This document shows, in pieces, positions 42,277-50,574 of a stretch of 64,000 bases of DNA. Position numbers and translations under genes: made by a program. This DNA is from Pacificitalea manganoxidans (GTDB taxonomy: Bacteria; Pseudomonadota; Alphaproteobacteria; Rhodobacterales; Rhodobacteraceae). Every line of letters starts with the position of its first letter. Position 1 is the stretch's first letter. The stretch spans positions 114,641 through 178,640 of the forward strand of contig NZ_CP021406.1 of the NCBI RefSeq assembly GCF_002504165.1. Direction: 5' to 3'. The notes below the pieces were generated by a model. The model saw nothing but the letters and a program-made list of their open reading frames with translations, was not told the DNA's origin and did no database searches.

Positions 42277-43013
42277 TGGATATTTCCGGCATCGGCATCT
42301 TCGCGGCCTTCCTGGCGGGTGCCATTTCGTTCCTGTCGCCCTGTGTCCTGCCACTGGTGCCTGGCTACGTCTCGTACATCGCAGGGCAACCAGATTTGCG
42401 CACGACGCGGTCGGTCGGCTTGCGGGCGCGCGCCGGGGCGCTCGGGTTGAGTGCCTGCTTTGTCCTGGGCTTTTCGACGGTCTTCGTCGCCCTCGGGGCC
42501 CGGGCCAGCGCGCTCGGATCCCTGCTGCTGACATGGCGCACCGAGCTAAACTATCTCGGCGGCGCGATCATCATTCTGTTCGGACTGGTCATGCTGGGTG
42601 TCTTTCGTCTCAATGCGTTCTCGCGCGATACCCGTTTCAATCTCGACATTCCCGGCGGTCGCCCGTTTGGGGCCTACGTGCTGGGACTGGCCTTCGCCTT
42701 TGGCTGGACACCTTGCATCGGTCCGATCCTCGGCGCAATCCTGACGCTCAGTTCGACCTCCGGCGGCATGTCGGACGGCATCTGGCTGCTGTCGATCTAT
42801 TCCGCTGGACTGGGGGTGCCTTTCCTGCTGGCCGCGCTCTTCACCGACGCCATCGCCGCGCGGGTAAGGCAGATCGGCAAAGCCGGTCGCTGGCTCTACA
42901 AGGGCGCGGGTGTTGCCATGATCATCATGGGAGTTGCCATCATGACCGGGCAATTGTCACGGTTTGCCTATTGGCTGCTGGGGACGTTTCCCTTTCTCGC
43001 GACGATCGGGTGA
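42273..43013 (+). CDS. ccdA: Cytochrome c biogenesis protein CcdA
   Basis: This 246-aa protein has six membrane segments and the two CcdA/DsbD cysteine motifs: FLSPCVLPLVPGY in helix 1 and GWTPCIGPILGAIL in helix 4. It passes electrons from cytoplasmic thioredoxin to periplasmic thiol proteins, needed for cytochrome c maturation and for keeping Sco-like proteins reduced. It is the last gene of the operon started at 39669. A hairpin follows 73 bases later. Confidence 0.9.
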   Translation: MMDISGIGIFAAFLAGAISFLSPCVLPLVPGYVSYIAGQPDLRTTRSVGLRARAGALGLSACFVLGFSTVFVALGARASALGSLLLTWRTELNYLGGAIIILFGLVMLGVFRLNAFSRDTRFNLDIPGGRPFGAYVLGLAFAFGWTPCIGPILGAILTLSSTSGGMSDGIWLLSIYSAGLGVPFLLAALFTDAIAARVRQIGKAGRWLYKGAGVAMIIMGVAIMTGQLSRFAYWLLGTFPFLATIG

Positions 43014-43085
43014 CGAATCTCGAACCAGCTCTAGGTGTGATGGCTGCAGTGTAGGGATTATCTCCGCCAATCAATGTCATCCACG

Positions 43086-43108
43086 CCGCGCCTCTGTAGA
43101 GGTCGCGG
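43086..43108. terminator. Hairpin between convergent ccdA and the glutaredoxin-MauE gene
   Basis: CCGCGCCTCT (43086-43095) pairs with AGAGGTCGCGG (43098-43108) with one bulge or mismatch and a very short loop. It lies between two convergent genes and could stop transcription from both sides. No T tract is present. Confidence 0.45.
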
Positions 43109-43113
43109 TGCCG

Positions 43114-43878
43114 TCAGCCGATCAGGTAGACCCGGATCGGCATCCAGATACCCATGACCATCATCATCAGGTTCTCGGTGAGCGAGACAAAACCGAGCGG
43201 CACCTTGCTGTCGCCCCCGACGCAGGCGCATTTCAGCTCGCGCTTGTCGATATAGACCGCCTTGAAGACCGAAACCGCGCCGACGGTGCCGATGAACAAG
43301 GCCACGGGTGCCGACAGCCAGGTGAGCGCCCCTGCGACCATGAGGATACCGGCGAAGGCCTCTCCGAAGGGATAGAGATAGCCGTAGCGCACCCAGCGGT
43401 GCGCCAGCAGGTCGTAATTTAGGAACATGGTCGAAAAGCTTTCGACATCCTGAAGTTTCTGCACTGCAAGCAAGCACATCGAGATCGAGATGAACCATTC
43501 CAGCGCGCGCAGGCTGAGGATGGTTCCAAAGCTGTACCATGACAAGCCGAGCGCCATCAAAAACGCGACGGCAAAGATCGCGATCACCGGTTGATAGGAG
43601 GTGTCCGAGCGTTCGCTTTCCGGTGCGTCAAGGCCGAAATGGACCCGCAGATCGTCATAGCCGCCGATGCGCTTGTCGCCGATCCAGGTCTGCGGCGTGG
43701 TCTCGACCCCGTGATTTTCCATGAAAGCATCAGTTTCCTCGCGTGTCGTCAGGTGGTGATCCTCGACCTCGTACCCTTCCCGTTCGAGCAGGTCTTTGGA
43801 CTTGAGACCATAAGGGCAAAGGTGATCCAGCATGACCATCCGGTAGAGTTGGGCTGTTTTCGATGCGTCTTTCGGCAT
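43114..43878 (-). CDS. Glutaredoxin-MauE (DoxX-like) fusion protein
   Basis: This 254-aa protein has an N-terminal glutaredoxin domain (about 10-85) with active site HLCPYGLKSK and the glutathione motif TTPQTWIGDKRIGGYDDL. A membrane domain with four helices of the MauE type follows. The site is CPYG rather than the dithiol CPYC, so it should act by a monothiol mechanism. MauE proteins help disulfide formation in periplasmic enzymes. The ATG follows GGAGG. It lies 22 bases after DUF305 and is the last gene of the copA minus-strand run. Confidence 0.82.
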   Translation of the reverse strand: MPKDASKTAQLYRMVMLDHLCPYGLKSKDLLEREGYEVEDHHLTTREETDAFMENHGVETTPQTWIGDKRIGGYDDLRVHFGLDAPESERSDTSYQPVIAIFAVAFLMALGLSWYSFGTILSLRALEWFISISMCLLAVQKLQDVESFSTMFLNYDLLAHRWVRYGYLYPFGEAFAGILMVAGALTWLSAPVALFIGTVGAVSVFKAVYIDKRELKCACVGGDSKVPLGFVSLTENLMMMVMGIWMPIRVYLIG

Positions 43879-43900
43879 GGTGTTTCCTCCAGTTTCTGGT

Positions 43901-44773
43901 TCAGGCACCGCAACCGTAATGTCCGCGATACCCTGCACGCAGACCGGGCCCAAGTTCGAGAACGAGATCGGCGTCCTGCATTTCGCCACTATTTGCGGCC
44001 AATGTGCCGGTTCCGCTCGGCGCGCTCAACGCCACTGTCATGCCTTCCTTGCCCCAAGTGCTTCCGGCGTCGCCAGCCTCCAGCCGCACCAGATCGCCGC
44101 TGATCTTGGCGAGAGCTACACTCCCACCGTCGATGCGGCCCACCGCCAGCGCAGGCCTGCTTGTGGTGGTGTAGGTGAACGTGCACGCCGCGCCGTCCGG
44201 GAAGAGTTGTGCGATGTCCTCCCGGGTCAGGAATTCAAGATCGAGAATGGTGATCTCCGCCGTGGACAGCGCCTCGTCAAGGCTCACGATCTGCGCCGGT
44301 CCGCTTTCTGACTGTGCCGGACTGTCACCATTGGCGTCGATATCGTTCACCAGATAACGCATCTCGGCGATTTCCTTGTCCTGCGCATAGATGATCTCAT
44401 CCGCCAACTTGCGCACGCGCGGGTCCGAGATATCGGCGCGGCTGGAGGTCATGATCGCGATCGAGTGGTGCGGGATCATTGCCCGCATGTAGCTGGTGTC
44501 GCCCACCGTCACCTGGCTGCGGACCAGCCAGAGCGAGGCGGCAAAGACCACAGCGGCACCGATGAAGATGGCGGCGTTAGCCGTCTTGCTGGAATACATC
44601 GACAGCATGAAGCCCAGCATGATGATCGCCATGGTGGCACCCATCAGGAGAGCCATGTAGACCCGCGTTTCCGACCAGAACACATGCGTCCAGAGGTAGG
44701 TATTGAGATACATCAGACCGAACATGACGACGGTAGATGTCGCGATCATCGCGAAAAAGCGGCCATATGACAT
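43901..44773 (-). CDS. DUF305 membrane protein with an extra C-terminal domain
   Basis: This 290-aa protein has three N-terminal membrane helices, then a DUF305 segment with the typical MRAMIPHHSIAIMTSSR and a helix ending DKEIAEMRYLV. After about residue 165 there is a beta-rich domain of about 120 residues (from ILDLEFLTREDIAQLF to LELGPGLRAGYRG), which standard DUF305 proteins lack. DUF305 proteins are ferritin-like and often linked to copper resistance. The gene lies 123 bases after cueR on the same strand. Confidence 0.78.
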   Translation of the reverse strand: MSYGRFFAMIATSTVVMFGLMYLNTYLWTHVFWSETRVYMALLMGATMAIIMLGFMLSMYSSKTANAAIFIGAAVVFAASLWLVRSQVTVGDTSYMRAMIPHHSIAIMTSSRADISDPRVRKLADEIIYAQDKEIAEMRYLVNDIDANGDSPAQSESGPAQIVSLDEALSTAEITILDLEFLTREDIAQLFPDGAACTFTYTTTSRPALAVGRIDGGSVALAKISGDLVRLEAGDAGSTWGKEGMTVALSAPSGTGTLAANSGEMQDADLVLELGPGLRAGYRGHYGCGA

Positions 44774-44896
44774 GAAGTTGTCCTCTCTCGAAATCGTGAA
44801 GTATAGAGGTAGAACAACTTTCCCGCGCTGGAATGTTCCGAAAAAGCTGCAGCCAGTCGCACCTTATGGGTGGCGCTGCCCGCTGCGGGACATATC

Positions 44897-45316
44897 TTAA
44901 TCCGCTGCCCTGGCGGTCCGGGTCTTATCCTCTTCCATAGCCAGATCTGCGAGAATCGGACAATCAGGCCTGTGATCGCCAGCGCAGGCATCGACAAGGT
45001 GCGACAGCGTCGCGCGCATCTCGGTCAGTTCTGCGATTTTCCGGTCGATCCGGTCGAGGTGTTCTTCGGCGATCTGCTTGACCTCGGCGCTGGCGCGGTC
45101 GGTGTCGGCATAGAGTTTCAGCAGGCTCCGGCAGTCCTCGATGGTGAAGCCCAAGGCGCGCGCCCGGCCGAGAAACGCCAGCTTGTGGACGTCGCTCTGC
45201 CGAAAGCTGCGATAACCGTTGGCACTGCGCAGCGGCTCGACCAGCCCGATGTCCTCGTAGTAGCGAATGGTCTTCGCGGGAAGGCCGGACATGTCGGCCA
45301 CGTCTCCGATGTTCAT
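44897..45316 (-). CDS. cueR: Copper-responsive MerR regulator CueR
   Basis: This 139-aa protein has an N-terminal winged helix (MNIGDVADMSGLPAKTIRYY), a long dimer helix and the CueR Cu(I) loop with Cys111 and Cys119 (DACAGDHRPDC). The residue that is Ser77 in CueR is Ser76 here, as in monovalent-metal sensors. It activates promoters with TTCC...GGAA dyads and a 19-bp spacer, three of which are found nearby. It lies 19 bases after copA1 and is transcribed with it. Confidence 0.92.
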   Translation of the reverse strand: MNIGDVADMSGLPAKTIRYYEDIGLVEPLRSANGYRSFRQSDVHKLAFLGRARALGFTIEDCRSLLKLYADTDRASAEVKQIAEEHLDRIDRKIAELTEMRATLSHLVDACAGDHRPDCPILADLAMEEDKTRTARAAD

Positions 45317-45335
45317 GATAGTTTCCTCCTTGAGC

Positions 45336-47843
45336 TTATTCAGCCGGGACTGGTGACAGGTTGGCGGCAGAGCCGGGTTGCGCCTGTTCCTGCATCGCCG
45401 GGCGGACGCGGCGCAGGCGCAGCGCGTTCGTCAGTACGAAGACCGAGCTGAGCGCCATTGCCCCAGCCGCCAGCACCGGCGACAGCAGCAGGCCCGACAC
45501 CGGGTAGAGCAGCCCCGCCGCCACCGGAATGAGGGCCACGTTATAGCCGAAGGCCCAGAACAGGTTCTGGCTGATGTTGCGCATCGTACGCCGCGACACT
45601 TCCAGCGCGTTGACCACGCCGCGCAAATCGCCCGACATTAGCACCACATCGGCGGATTCGATGGCGACGTCGGTGCCGGTGCCAATGCTGATGCCCACGT
45701 CCGCATGAGCAAGCGCGGGCGCATCGTTGATGCCGTCGCCTACAAAGGCGATGTGCTGGCTCGGGCCGCGCAGATCGTCCAATGCCGCCACCTTGCCATC
45801 GGGCAGCACGCCCGCGATCACATGGTCGATGCCGGTCTCGCGGCCGATGGCCTCTGCCGTCTCTCGCTTGTCGCCGGTGATCATGGCGACCTTCAGGCCC
45901 AGATCGTGCAACGCCCGGATGGCCGCCGCGCTGGACGGCTTTACCGGATCGGCCACGGCGATGACGGCGGCCACCCGCCCGTCGATGGCGGCATAAAGCG
46001 CGGTGCGGCCCTGTTCAGCCAGGCGGCGCTCGGCGTCGGCCAACGCGCCGATGTCCACCCCTTCGCGCGTCATCAGACGGTCGGCCCCCACCAGCACGTC
46101 GCGGCCTGCGACCTCGGCCCGGACACCGTGGCCCGTGATGGAGGTGAAGTTCCGCGCGTCGTGTCGAGTGACCGTCTCGGCTTCCGCCGCCCGCAGAATG
46201 GCCTCGGCGATAGGGTGTTCCGACTGCGCCTCGACCGCCGCGACCAGGGCCAGCACCTCGGCCCGTTCAAAGCCGTCGGCCAGCACCAGATCGGTCAGTT
46301 CGGGGCGCCCTTCGGTCACCGTGCCGGTCTTGTCCAGCGCCACCACATCCACTGTCGAAAGCTGTTGCAGCGCATCGCCCTTGCGGAACAGCACGCCCAT
46401 TTCAGCGGCACGGCCGGTGCCGACCATGATCGAGGTCGGCGTGGCCAGCCCCATCGCGCAAGGGCATGCGATGATCAGCACGGATACACCCGCAACGAGG
46501 GCATAGGACAGGGCGGGCGAGGGGCCGACCAGCAGCCAGACGATAACCGTAAGCAGCGCCAGCGCCATGACCGCCGGCACGAACAACAGGGTGATCCGGT
46601 CGACCAGCCCCTGGATCGGCAGCTTGGCGCTCTGCGCCTCTTCGACCATGCGGATGATTTGCGCCAGCGTCGTATCCGCTCCCACGCGTGTCGCACGGAA
46701 CTGGAAGGCACCGGAACCGTTGACGGTCCCGCCGGTGACGGGATCGCCCACCAACTTGGCGACAGGCACCGGCTCGCCGGTGATCATGCTCTCATCGACG
46801 CGGGCGCTGCCTTCGGTCACTTCACCGTCCACGGCAATCCGCTCTCCGGGGCGCACGAGCAGGATGTCGCCCGCGGCGATGCGCTCGATGGCCACGTCCT
46901 CAGGCTCTCCGTCCACCAGCACGCGGGCGGTCTTGGCCTGAAGGCCCAGCAGCTTCTGGATCGCTGCGCCGGTGCGGCCCTTGGCGCGCGCCTCCAGCCA
47001 CCGGCCCAGCAGGATTAGCACGATGATGACCGCCGCCGCCTCGAAATAGACGGCACGCGACCGTTCGGGCAGCAGCGCGGGCGCGAATAGCGCCACGAGA
47101 GAATAGAGATAGGCGGCAGAAGTGCCGACCGCGACAAGGCTGTTCATGTCCGGCGCACGCTTGAGCAGGGCTGGAAACCCGCGCGTGTAGAAGCTGCGCC
47201 CCGGCCAGAGCAGAACCACCGTGGTCAGGACGAACTGGATCAGCCAGCTTGCTCGATGGCCGATCGTGTCGCCGATCAGACCATGCATGCCGGGGATCAG
47301 ATGCGCGCCCATTTCCAGCAGAAACACCGGCAGGGTGAGGGCCGCCGCCAGGGCGGTCCTGCGGGCCAGCATCCGCGCCTCTTCATCCTTCCGGACACTC
47401 GTGTCTTCCGCCTCTCTGTCCTGCGGCAAGGTCGCGGGATAGCCTGCGTCACCCGCCGCCTTCAGCAGGTCTGCAACCGCAACCGCGCCTTCGAGATACG
47501 TTACCGTCGCAGTTTCCGAGGCCAGATTGACGTTCACGGCCAGCACGCCTGGCATCGCCGCCAAAGCCTTGTCCACCCGACCGACGCAGGACGCGCAGGA
47601 CATGGAGGCCACGTTCAGGCGAGTGCTCTGCTTACGGGCCGGATAGCCAATCTCTTCCAGCTTTTCGACGATGTTCGAAATGCGCTCTGGCGCGTCGATC
47701 TGCGCCTGAGCGGTTTCGCTGGCGAGGTTGACTCGAACGTCGCTGACGCCCGGCAGGCCGGAAAGCCCACGCTCCACCCGCCCGACGCAAGAGGCGCAGG
47801 ACATGTTCTGCAGGGAAAGTCGAAGGGTATGCGAATCCGACAT
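45336..47843 (-). CDS. copA: Copper-exporting P1B-type ATPase CopA (two N-terminal metal domains)
   Basis: This 835-aa pump has two tandem HMA domains, each with MSCASC (about residues 14-19 and 82-87), eight membrane segments, and the Cu site CPC at about 461 ([13 protein letters not shown]). The phosphorylation Asp is in [11 protein letters not shown] at about 503, followed by [14 protein letters not shown] and [10 protein letters not shown]. The last helix carries [15 protein letters not shown], the MxSS type of Cu(I) pumps. It moves Cu(I) to the periplasm. A CueR-type promoter lies 28 bases upstream of the start. Start at the ATG just before [10 protein letters not shown]. Confidence 0.93.
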   Translation of the reverse strand: MSDSHTLRLSLQNMSCASCVGRVERGLSGLPGVSDVRVNLASETAQAQIDAPERISNIVEKLEEIGYPARKQSTRLNVASMSCASCVGRVDKALAAMPGVLAVNVNLASETATVTYLEGAVAVADLLKAAGDAGYPATLPQDREAEDTSVRKDEEARMLARRTALAAALTLPVFLLEMGAHLIPGMHGLIGDTIGHRASWLIQFVLTTVVLLWPGRSFYTRGFPALLKRAPDMNSLVAVGTSAAYLYSLVALFAPALLPERSRAVYFEAAAVIIVLILLGRWLEARAKGRTGAAIQKLLGLQAKTARVLVDGEPEDVAIERIAAGDILLVRPGERIAVDGEVTEGSARVDESMITGEPVPVAKLVGDPVTGGTVNGSGAFQFRATRVGADTTLAQIIRMVEEAQSAKLPIQGLVDRITLLFVPAVMALALLTVIVWLLVGPSPALSYALVAGVSVLIIACPCAMGLATPTSIMVGTGRAAEMGVLFRKGDALQQLSTVDVVALDKTGTVTEGRPELTDLVLADGFERAEVLALVAAVEAQSEHPIAEAILRAAEAETVTRHDARNFTSITGHGVRAEVAGRDVLVGADRLMTREGVDIGALADAERRLAEQGRTALYAAIDGRVAAVIAVADPVKPSSAAAIRALHDLGLKVAMITGDKRETAEAIGRETGIDHVIAGVLPDGKVAALDDLRGPSQHIAFVGDGINDAPALAHADVGISIGTGTDVAIESADVVLMSGDLRGVVNALEVSRRTMRNISQNLFWAFGYNVALIPVAAGLLYPVSGLLLSPVLAAGAMALSSVFVLTNALRLRRVRPAMQEQAQPGSAANLSPVPAE

Positions 47844-47870
47844 GGGTGACTCCTGATCCTGGTCCTCCGA

Positions 47871-47901
47871 GAGATAAGGGTTCCATTCGCTGGAAGGTCA
47901 A
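47871..47901 (-). promoter_or_regulatory. CueR-type promoter (class II) of copA1
   Basis: On the minus strand, TTGACC (47896-47901) and TATCTC (47871-47876) are 19 bases apart, with the dyad TTCCAGCGAATGGAA starting directly after the -35 box. This is the classical CueR operator form (ACCTTCC...GGAA). Confidence 0.85.
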
Positions 47902-47929
47902 CAGATGCATCGAGGAATTTTTTCGGGCA

Positions 47930-47960
47930 TTGACCTTCCCATAGGGGGACGGCCTAGATG
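47930..47960 (+). promoter_or_regulatory. CueR-type promoter (class II) of copZ
   Basis: TTGACC (47930-47935) and TAGATG (47955-47960) are 19 bases apart; the spacer starts TTCCCATAGGGGGA, a weaker version of the CueR dyad. It is divergent from the copA1 promoter, with only 28 bases between the two -35 boxes. Confidence 0.78.
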
Positions 47961-47983
47961 GCAGCAGTAAGAAGGAGATCGTG

Positions 47984-48184
47984 ATGATCAGGTTCAGCGT
48001 GCCGGACATGAACTGCGGACATTGCACCGCGTCGATAGAGAAGGCCATTGTGACGATAGACCCACACGCGACTGTCACCTGTGACCTGACTGCGCGTTCC
48101 GTCGAGGTAGATAGCGCATTGGATGAAAGCGCTCTGAAGGCAGCGATTCACGATGCGGGCTACGGATCGCAAAGACTGAGTTAG
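47984..48184 (+). CDS. copZ: Copper chaperone CopZ (HMA domain)
   Basis: This 66-aa protein is a single heavy-metal-associated domain, with the Cu(I) site MNCGHC (about residues 9-14) and the expected beta-alpha-beta pattern ending DAGYGSQ. It carries Cu(I) in the cytoplasm to CopA. The ATG at 47984 is 6 bases after AAGGAG; a GTG three bases earlier is possible. It is divergent from copA1. Confidence 0.9.
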   Translation: MIRFSVPDMNCGHCTASIEKAIVTIDPHATVTCDLTARSVEVDSALDESALKAAIHDAGYGSQRLS

Positions 48185-48347
48185 TCCCGGCACTTCCAGT
48201 CATTACTGAAGTACTCACTACCATTTTCGCGTCTTCTGTCTGACTGGTGAACGTTGCTATGTATCTATTGCGCAACAGTTTTGAGCGCTCGCAGCGAGAA
48301 TTCGCCTGCCTCGCTAGAATGTGCCAAACCTTCCCGCGCTGTAAGCG

Positions 48348-48363
48348 TTGACTAATTTGTCAA
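48348..48363. promoter_or_regulatory. Dyad upstream of the copper-resistance plus-strand operon
   Basis: TTGAC (48348-48352) and GTCAA (48359-48363) form an inverted repeat with 6 bases between, 20 bases before the start of the next gene. It could be an operator. The 19-bp spaced MerR layout is not evident here, so the regulator is unknown. Confidence 0.35.
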
Positions 48364-48382
48364 AACGTCCAAGTTTCCGTTC

Positions 48383-48805
48383 ATGAGAATGCGTGTCGCC
48401 ACTTCGGTATGGGTGAAATTCCTCACTTGCTTCGCTTTTGCGTTGGCATTGGTTCTGTCTCCACCTTCTGCGGCACACGCGGCCTCGGGAATGCATGATG
48501 GTCAGCATTCTGGATCGATCAGCGCCCTTCTCAGCGAACCGACAGTTGGTCAGGGAACTGATATCCACGCCGACCACATGAAACACCCGGCGACAGTTGA
48601 CGTGGATGACATATCCTCCGACATTGGTGAAACAGAGCATCAATCAACTCAGTGTTGTAACGGAATATGCATTTCTGTCGTCATTCCAGACGCAGACTTG
48701 GTATTCCCGGATCCTATTGCTGCGAAAAAATATATGATCCTGAGCGGTCAGACGCATTCCGTCGAAACATCAGGGTTTCTGCGGCCCCCTCGATTCCTGA
48801 TCTGA
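48383..48805 (+). CDS. Exported His/Cys-rich protein (DUF2946/CopL-like), unknown
   Basis: This 140-aa protein has a signal peptide (LTCFAFALALVLSPPSAAHA) and a mature part rich in His (MHDGQHSGS, DIHADHMKH). It has the Cys cluster STQCCNGICISVV and ends in TSGFLRPPRFLI. The pattern of His, Cys and a terminal RPPR resembles small periplasmic proteins that precede copper-resistance genes. I infer metal binding; no enzyme motif is seen. First gene of a plus-strand run with a lipoprotein, TolC-like protein, oxidase and cupredoxin. Confidence 0.6.
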   Translation: MRMRVATSVWVKFLTCFAFALALVLSPPSAAHAASGMHDGQHSGSISALLSEPTVGQGTDIHADHMKHPATVDVDDISSDIGETEHQSTQCCNGICISVVIPDADLVFPDPIAAKKYMILSGQTHSVETSGFLRPPRFLI

Positions 48806-48878
48806 AACGGCGCCCAATCCGGGTGTGAGCCTTGCGCAGACTCTGCGTGAGACATCGTTCATCAATCAGGTTACCTTC

Positions 48879-49100
48879 ATGAAAATTCATCTACTTATGG
48901 GGGCTTCGGCCCTCGGGCTTGGCGCATGCGCCTATGAGCCTACCCCTTTGCCCTCCGTTGCGACACAACAGGCTGTCGTCAACGCGACCGTTTCGTCTCC
49001 GATCAGCTATCAAGATCCATTGGCTGGCTACACCTATCGTGGTCCGACGGGTCCCCGTGATTGGCGTTCCGTCAATCAAGAGCAGACGGAGGGCAACTGA
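48879..49100 (+). CDS. Small lipoprotein
   Basis: This 73-aa protein has a lipoprotein signal (MKIHLLMGASALGLGAC) and a short mature part with PTPLPSVATQQAVVN and TYRGPTGPRDWRSVNQ. Its stop overlaps the start of the next gene (TGATG). Such short lipoproteins often precede TolC/MCO genes in copper clusters of Rhodobacteraceae, but the function is unknown. Confidence 0.65.
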   Translation: MKIHLLMGASALGLGACAYEPTPLPSVATQQAVVNATVSSPISYQDPLAGYTYRGPTGPRDWRSVNQEQTEGN

Positions 49101-50563
49101 TGCGGCTATCGAAATTTCCTCTGCTATTCGGCTTTCCGCTAATTTTGGGTGCCTGCGCAACCGCTGTACCGGGCATCTACACGGAACCGAAAGCCGGCTT
49201 CGCCAACATTTCCAGCCAAGTCACACCGGCCATCGGCAAACGGACTGCCTTCGCCGAAACCCAGGCCGAAAACGAGGCTTTGAAAAAGCAGGTGCATGCG
49301 ATGGTGCATCGCAAGACCATTTCGGCGGACACCGCCGTTCAGGTCGCGCTCCTGAACAATAAAGGTCTGCAAGCGTCTTACGCCAATGTTGGCCTGTCGG
49401 CCGCTGAGGCCTGGCAGCAATCGACGCCGGAAAACCCGATCGTATCAATTGGTGTTTTGGGAATCGGTGCGCCTGAGCTCGGTGCCTACAGAGCGATCGA
49501 AGGGCTGATCCGGTCGAACGTCCTCGATGCCACCACGCGCAAACAGCGCATGGCCATTGCTGATGCAAGCTTCCGGCAGGCTCAGCTCAATGCCGTGAAC
49601 GACACACTTGCGCTGGCCAATCAGACGCGAAAGGCATGGGTCGATGCAGTCGCCGCCTTCGAGGCAGTGAGCTATCTGCGGCGCGCGAAAGCGACCTCTG
49701 ACGCCGGCTCTGAACTGGCGATGAGGTTGGGCGAGACCGGCGCACTCAACAAAGCTGGGCAGGCCCGCGAACAGGCATTCAATGCCGAACTGGCGGGGCA
49801 ACTTGCACAGGCACGATTGAACGCCACTCGGTCCAAGGAGGCTTTGACCAGGTTGATGGGTCTCTGGGGCACCGAAGTCGATTACCATGTGCCAGATGCC
49901 CTTCCTGCACTGCCGCGTTCTGTCGGCCGTGTGACCGACATCGAGGCCAAGGCGCTCCGAAACCGGGTGGATCTGCGTGTTGCCAAACTTGGCCTGGAAG
50001 CGCAGGCCAAGGCGTTTGGGCTGACCGATCAGACCCGCATTGTCAGCGATCTTGAGTTCATTGCCGGGTTCGAGGCGGAGCGGGAAATTGAGGACGGAGA
50101 AACGGAAACCGTGACCACCCCTCAGGTGGAAGTGGAGTTCGCGATCCCGATCTATGACACCGGCAAGGCCCGGATGCGCAAGGCGGAATTGTCTTATCTA
50201 CAAGCGGCCAACGTGCTCGCAGAGAAGGCCGTGAACGTCCGGTCCGAAGCGCGAGGTGCTGAGACTTCCTATCATGCCGCATATAAAATCGCGCGCCACT
50301 ACCGCGACGTTCTGGTGCCGCTACGCACGACCGTCGAAGAAGAGGGTTTGCTGTCTTACAACGGCATGATCACCAACACTTTCGAGCTGCTGACTGACGT
50401 GCGCGAGAAACTTGGCGCATCCCTGGAAGCGGCAAATGCAAAACGCGAATTCTACATGGCACAGGCCGATCTGACCGCCGCGATCTATGGCGGCGGCGAA
50501 GGCGGCGGTGGTGCTGGTGGAGAAGGCGCAACGCTTGCCGCCGGTGGCGGTGCAGGACACTGA
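49100..50563 (+). CDS. TolC family outer-membrane protein (copper cluster type)
   Basis: This 487-aa lipoprotein (lipobox LGAC at about 18-21) has long heptad-rich helices in the manner of TolC/NodT outer-membrane factors, for example LLNNKGLQASYANVGLSAAE and ALRNRVDLRVAKLGLEAQAK. It ends in a Gly-rich tail (EGGGGAGGEGATLAAGGG). There are no RND or ABC partner genes nearby, so its export partner is unknown; it is typically found beside copper oxidases. It starts at the ATG overlapping the lipoprotein stop. Confidence 0.82.
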   Translation: MRLSKFPLLFGFPLILGACATAVPGIYTEPKAGFANISSQVTPAIGKRTAFAETQAENEALKKQVHAMVHRKTISADTAVQVALLNNKGLQASYANVGLSAAEAWQQSTPENPIVSIGVLGIGAPELGAYRAIEGLIRSNVLDATTRKQRMAIADASFRQAQLNAVNDTLALANQTRKAWVDAVAAFEAVSYLRRAKATSDAGSELAMRLGETGALNKAGQAREQAFNAELAGQLAQARLNATRSKEALTRLMGLWGTEVDYHVPDALPALPRSVGRVTDIEAKALRNRVDLRVAKLGLEAQAKAFGLTDQTRIVSDLEFIAGFEAEREIEDGETETVTTPQVEVEFAIPIYDTGKARMRKAELSYLQAANVLAEKAVNVRSEARGAETSYHAAYKIARHYRDVLVPLRTTVEEEGLLSYNGMITNTFELLTDVREKLGASLEAANAKREFYMAQADLTAAIYGGGEGGGGAGGEGATLAAGGGAGH

Positions 50564-50574
50564 AAGGAACTGAC

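Noticed and set aside
44787..44817. A possible eighth MerR-type promoter upstream of DUF305 on the minus strand (TTGTTC, then 19 bases)
   Set aside because: The base group at the expected -10 position (TTCGAG) is poor, and the nearby TTCC...GGAA pair does not line up with a -35 box. Cotranscription from copA1 and cueR is enough to explain expression.
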